Source: an uncultured bacterium (GTDB taxonomy: Bacteria; Patescibacteriota; Minisyncoccia; Phycocordibacterales; UBA9973). From it: a stretch of 8,443 nucleotides of DNA. The first letter of the stretch is position 1. Each line of letters begins with the position of its first letter. The position numbers and the translations under genes are program-made. Where the stretch lies: NCBI GenBank assembly GCA_903907175.1, contig CAIVNB010000074.1, positions 1-8,443 of the forward strand. The letters are read 5' to 3'. This document shows, piece after piece, positions 5,781 through 8,443 of the stretch. Below the pieces are notes generated by a model. It was not told the DNA's origin. It saw only the letters and a list, made by a program, of their open reading frames with translations, and ran no database searches.

Positions 5781-5809
5781 TTGTAAAAATCTGCTACTGA
5801 GGGTATAAT
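5781..5809 (+). promoter_or_regulatory. Consensus promoter giving a predicted leaderless aminotransferase mRNA
   Basis: TTGTAA (5781-5786, 4 of 6), a 17-bp spacer and a perfect TATAAT (5804-5809) are followed by GAAAC and then ATG at 5816. With the usual 6-base gap after the -10 box, the start point is 5816, the A of the start codon. A GAGGG at 5799-5803 lies 12 nt before the ATG, overlaps the promoter, and would be used only by transcripts from further upstream. Confidence 0.65.
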
Positions 5810-5815
5810 AGAAAC

Positions 5816-7021
5816 ATGAAACAATTTTCAAAAAGAATTCCTAACTTAGGCACAGAAAATGCGTTTTCTGTAATAGAAAAGGCAAAAAAATTTGAAAGAG
5901 AAGTGTTAAAGCCAAAAGGCAAAAACCTCATCTATCTTCAAATTGGAGAACCAAGTTTTGATACTCCTAAAAACATCAACCAAGCCACGATAGAAGCTGT
6001 TAAAAATAATAAAACTCATTACACCCCTACTCTTGGAATACCAGAATTGCGTGAAGCTGTCGCCAAAAAAATAAGCTCATACACAAAAATAAATTATAAA
6101 AAAGAAGACGTAATAATAACAGCTGGAGCAAAGCCAATAATTTTTTACATGTTGAACGCCCTTGTTGATGAAGGAGATGAAATAATCATCCCTAACCCCG
6201 CATTCCCTATTTATGGTTCAGTGACAGAATATCTAGGTGGTAAAGTTGTCCCTTTAGAATTAAAAGAAGAAAATAATTTTTGTTTAGACATAAAAGAACT
6301 TAAGAAAAAAATAACAAAAAAAACAAAATTAATTATTCTAAATTCACCACAAAACCCGACTGGCGCAGTTTTTGATGAAAAACTTATTAGAGAAGTTGCA
6401 AAAATTGCAAAACAAAATGATTTGTGGGTTTTATCTGATGAAATTTATAATGAAATAATCCACAAAGGTAAACATTTCTCAATTGCAAGTATCCCTGGTA
6501 TGAGTGAACGCACAGTCATACTAAACGGAACTTCTAAAACATATGCCATGACTGGTTATCGTATTGGTTGGGGTGTAACAAAAAATAAAGAGATGTTGGC
6601 AACCCTTGAACGACTCGCTTGTAATGACACTTCTTGCGCTAACTCTCTTGCTCAATATGCAGCGCTTGAAGCAGTTGTCGGTCCACAAAAAGAAGTAGTA
6701 AGAATGACCAACGAATACAAAAAGAGAAGAGATCTGTTGGTTAAACTAATAAATGATATTCCGGGAGTTAAATGCCATTCTCCAGAGGGAGCATTCTATT
6801 TGATGGTTAATGTTCGAAAAATAATAGACAAACTTAATATAACTGCAGAAGAACTATGCGATAGAATTATGAAAAAAGCGAATGTTTTAATTCTCCCTGG
6901 CACTGTATTTGGAGATTTCGGTGAAGATTTTGTACGATTCTCTTATGTCTCGTCAGAAGAAAACATAAAAAATGGCGTAGCTCAAATAAAAAAATATATT
7001 TCTTCTATCTATAGGGATTAA
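5816..7021 (+). CDS. PLP-dependent aminotransferase, class I/II (aspartate aminotransferase-like)
   Basis: The 401-residue protein is a fold type I aminotransferase of complete length. PLP-site residues line up with the family: N180 in NSPQNPTG, D208 and Y211 in SDEIYNE, the Schiff-base K241 in NGTSKTYAMTGYRIGW with R249, and the substrate carboxylate-binding R374 in VRFSYV. The N-terminal IGEPSFDTP (43-51) and HYTPTLGIPELREAVA (68-83) are typical of the prokaryotic aspartate/aromatic aminotransferase subgroup. It exchanges amino groups between an amino acid and a 2-oxoacid in the cytoplasm. The amino donor cannot be fixed from sequence. It is the only plus-strand gene and diverges from the transporter gene. 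Its stop overlaps that of the convergent helicase gene by 4 nt. Confidence 0.95.
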   Translation: MKQFSKRIPNLGTENAFSVIEKAKKFEREVLKPKGKNLIYLQIGEPSFDTPKNINQATIEAVKNNKTHYTPTLGIPELREAVAKKISSYTKINYKKEDVIITAGAKPIIFYMLNALVDEGDEIIIPNPAFPIYGSVTEYLGGKVVPLELKEENNFCLDIKELKKKITKKTKLIILNSPQNPTGAVFDEKLIREVAKIAKQNDLWVLSDEIYNEIIHKGKHFSIASIPGMSERTVILNGTSKTYAMTGYRIGWGVTKNKEMLATLERLACNDTSCANSLAQYAALEAVVGPQKEVVRMTNEYKKRRDLLVKLINDIPGVKCHSPEGAFYLMVNVRKIIDKLNITAEELCDRIMKKANVLILPGTVFGDFGEDFVRFSYVSSEENIKNGVAQIKKYISSIYRD

Positions 7022-8443
7022 TCTTTTATTAATCCTAATTTTTTTAGTCTTGCAGAGATTGCTCCTCTTTTGCGACCAAACTCTTTGGCTAAATCTTTTA
7101 TTTTAATATTTTTTGTAAAAAGTTTTTTAAGTTTCTCGTCTTCTTCTTTTCCCCACGGCATATATGCTTTTGGAAATTTTTTTCTAATTTCTTCAAAACT
7201 TGTCCCAGGATTTTTTTCTGTTTTATTTTTTATCTTTTTAATTCCTTTTTTCACTTTTCCACTCATCGCAAGAATAAAATCATCATGCATTTTATTTAAT
7301 TTTTCTTTTTCTAACTTTCCAAATACTTTTTCAGCCTCCTCTGATTCTTGCCGAAATATTTTATCTTTTTCCAAAATTTCCGGATGCACTTTAAATGCTT
7401 TCTCCGAAAGCCCTACAATATAGAGCCCTGAGAGTCGTCGCACCCGAGAAAGTGCAACATACCCTTGCCCATATTCAAAAACTCCCGACAAATCCATTAT
7501 TGCACTATCCATGCTCATTCCTTGGCTTTTATGCACAGTTATTGCCCAAGCGAGACGTAGTGGAATTTGAATTATTTTCGCTTTAATTTTGCCATTCTCC
7601 TCGACTACCCATTCCATCGGCTCTACTTCTACCCTTCTGCCATTTCTGGTTCTAACAATTGGGTGTCTTCGTAGAGCAGTAAAATCAACCACAGTGCCCA
7701 ATGTGCCATTTACATATCCTTCTTTTAGATTATTTTTGGTAAACATTACCTCGGCACCAATTTTTAAACACAAAATTTCTGGCGAAAGACATCCTTTTTT
7801 CAAAATCGAAACCAACATATCTCGACCTTCGAAATCCATAATAAATTTTTCTTCATCGTTTTCGATTTTCGATAGAGTTTCGTTATTAACACTATCTACA
7901 TTTATATTGTGCGAATAAAGTTTCGGAACATTTTTGGGAAAATTATTCTTCTCAATTTTTCGCGAAAGAATTTTTTCAAAGTGTTTTTTATTGAAAGTAT
8001 TGGTGCGAATTGCTGAAAGAATAGAAAGAAATTCAGTATCGTCTTGACGATATTGTTCCCCGATATAACATACTACTGGTGTTGCCCTCTCCCACGCATT
8101 TGAATCACATGCAAAAATAGATCGTGGCTCTTCTTCGATTAGTTGCATTTGTTGGTTATCCTCAATAATATTTCTCACCACCGGTGGTAATTGAAAAAAA
8201 TCTCCGACAAAAACTACTTGAAGCCCTCCGAAGGCATCACCCGACTGTTTCACTTCTCTGCATGCCGCTTCAACCATATCAAGCGTTCCCAATGAGAGCA
8301 TCGAAATTTCATCAATTACTAAAACTTTTGCGCGTCGAATTCTACGTGAGACATATTCATTGCTCGCAATTTTATCTAAATCATATTTATCTAATTTATT
8401 TTTTATTCCAATTCCGCTCCAGGAATGTATCGTCATACCACCA
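7018..8443 (-). CDS. Pif1-like superfamily 1 DNA helicase with C-terminal HTH/Myb-like domain, N-terminus cut by window edge
   Basis: The frame stays open to the right edge, reading GGMTIHSWSGIG. This matches the motif after Walker A in Pif1 proteins, so the true start and the ATP-binding P-loop lie outside the window and the ATG at 8436 is internal. Numbering from that ATG, visible motifs are VLVIDEISMLS (38-48, Walker B), GGLQVVFVGDFFQLPPV (70-86), EQYRQDD (127-133), AWAITVHKSQGMSMD (296-310) and GQGYVALSRVRRLSGLYIVGL (323-343). Pif1 enzymes unwind DNA 5' to 3' and act on forks, G-quadruplexes and RNA-DNA hybrids. After the helicase core comes a charged helical linker (about 355-420). A final domain (about 425-472) contains PWGKEEDEKLKKLF and LAKEFGRKRGAISARLKKLGL, a Myb/SANT- or HTH-like DNA-binding motif. 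Confidence 0.93.
   Translation of the reverse strand, partial: GGMTIHSWSGIGIKNKLDKYDLDKIASNEYVSRRIRRAKVLVIDEISMLSLGTLDMVEAACREVKQSGDAFGGLQVVFVGDFFQLPPVVRNIIEDNQQMQLIEEEPRSIFACDSNAWERATPVVCYIGEQYRQDDTEFLSILSAIRTNTFNKKHFEKILSRKIEKNNFPKNVPKLYSHNINVDSVNNETLSKIENDEEKFIMDFEGRDMLVSILKKGCLSPEILCLKIGAEVMFTKNNLKEGYVNGTLGTVVDFTALRRHPIVRTRNGRRVEVEPMEWVVEENGKIKAKIIQIPLRLAWAITVHKSQGMSMDSAIMDLSGVFEYGQGYVALSRVRRLSGLYIVGLSEKAFKVHPEILEKDKIFRQESEEAEKVFGKLEKEKLNKMHDDFILAMSGKVKKGIKKIKNKTEKNPGTSFEEIRKKFPKAYMPWGKEEDEKLKKLFTKNIKIKDLAKEFGRKRGAISARLKKLGLIKD

Noticed and set aside
5761..5789. GCGAG direct repeat (5761-5765, 5773-5777) and the TTTTT-GT-AAAAA palindrome (5778-5789)
   Set aside because: Short and AT-driven; the palindrome overlaps the -35 box, and nothing else supports an operator.
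5727..5831. Longer start for the NRAMP-related gene at 5831, adding 35 residues
   Set aside because: It would overlap the first codons and the consensus promoter of the divergent aminotransferase gene, and the added residues do not look like an NRAMP N-terminus.
1250..7918. Plus-strand open frames inside nusG, SIMPL, murB, transporter and helicase genes
   Set aside because: Their translations are low-complexity F/S/L/I-rich antisense products without family resemblance, opposite well-conserved genes.
1..8443. Recoding of UGA (as in Gracilibacteria or Absconditabacteria)
   Set aside because: All conserved frames are complete under the standard code, and no family alignment needs an in-frame TGA; all nine visible stops are TAA.

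Overview
The window looks like chromosomal DNA of a streamlined, AT-rich bacterium, most likely Patescibacteria (Candidate Phyla Radiation), perhaps a Parcubacteria-like lineage. This is inferred from the AT-rich bias, the exclusive use of TAA (all nine visible stop codons), very short or absent mRNA leaders, almost no Shine-Dalgarno sequences, and a secE-nusG-rplK cluster that is not followed by rplA (ribosomal protein L1). Loss of L1 is known from part of the Parcubacteria. The standard genetic code fits every reading frame. I saw no insertion sequence, CRISPR array, tRNA, rRNA or integration site, and no gene-free stretch exceeds about 120 bases.

Layout. Positions 1-1917 (minus strand) hold the translation/secretion cluster secE, nusG, rplK and a truncated queuosine-precursor transporter gene. 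It has a promoter (TTGACT/TAGTAT) that begins right after the preceding gene's stop codon and fires into a rho-independent terminator. Positions 1918-3303 (minus) hold a two-gene envelope unit: a membrane-anchored FKBP-type prolyl isomerase followed 6 nt later by a membrane-anchored SIMPL (DUF541) protein, with its own sigma-70-like promoter at 3276-3303. Positions 3339-5726 (minus) hold an NRAMP-related metal-ion transporter followed 3 nt later by murB (peptidoglycan precursor synthesis). Positions 5816-7021 (plus) hold a class I/II PLP-dependent aminotransferase divergent from the transporter, whose consensus promoter predicts a leaderless mRNA starting on the A of the ATG. Positions 7018-8443 (minus) hold the C-terminal two thirds or so of a Pif1-like DNA helicase with an added C-terminal Myb/HTH-like domain. 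It runs off the right edge, and its stop codon is interlocked with that of the aminotransferase in the tetramer TTAA.

The genes are mostly housekeeping: translation and transcription elongation, Sec export, envelope assembly and folding, ion uptake, amino-acid metabolism and DNA maintenance. I do not see a clear new multi-gene system. The points worth a second look are mostly regulatory: the leaderless promoter, the secE leader with a strong Shine-Dalgarno sequence serving a two-codon reading frame, a nested inverted repeat ahead of rplK where L1 autoregulation normally acts, the missing rplA with a tRNA-modification transporter in its place, the altered metal-binding motifs of the NRAMP protein, and a Fur-box-like repeat over its start.
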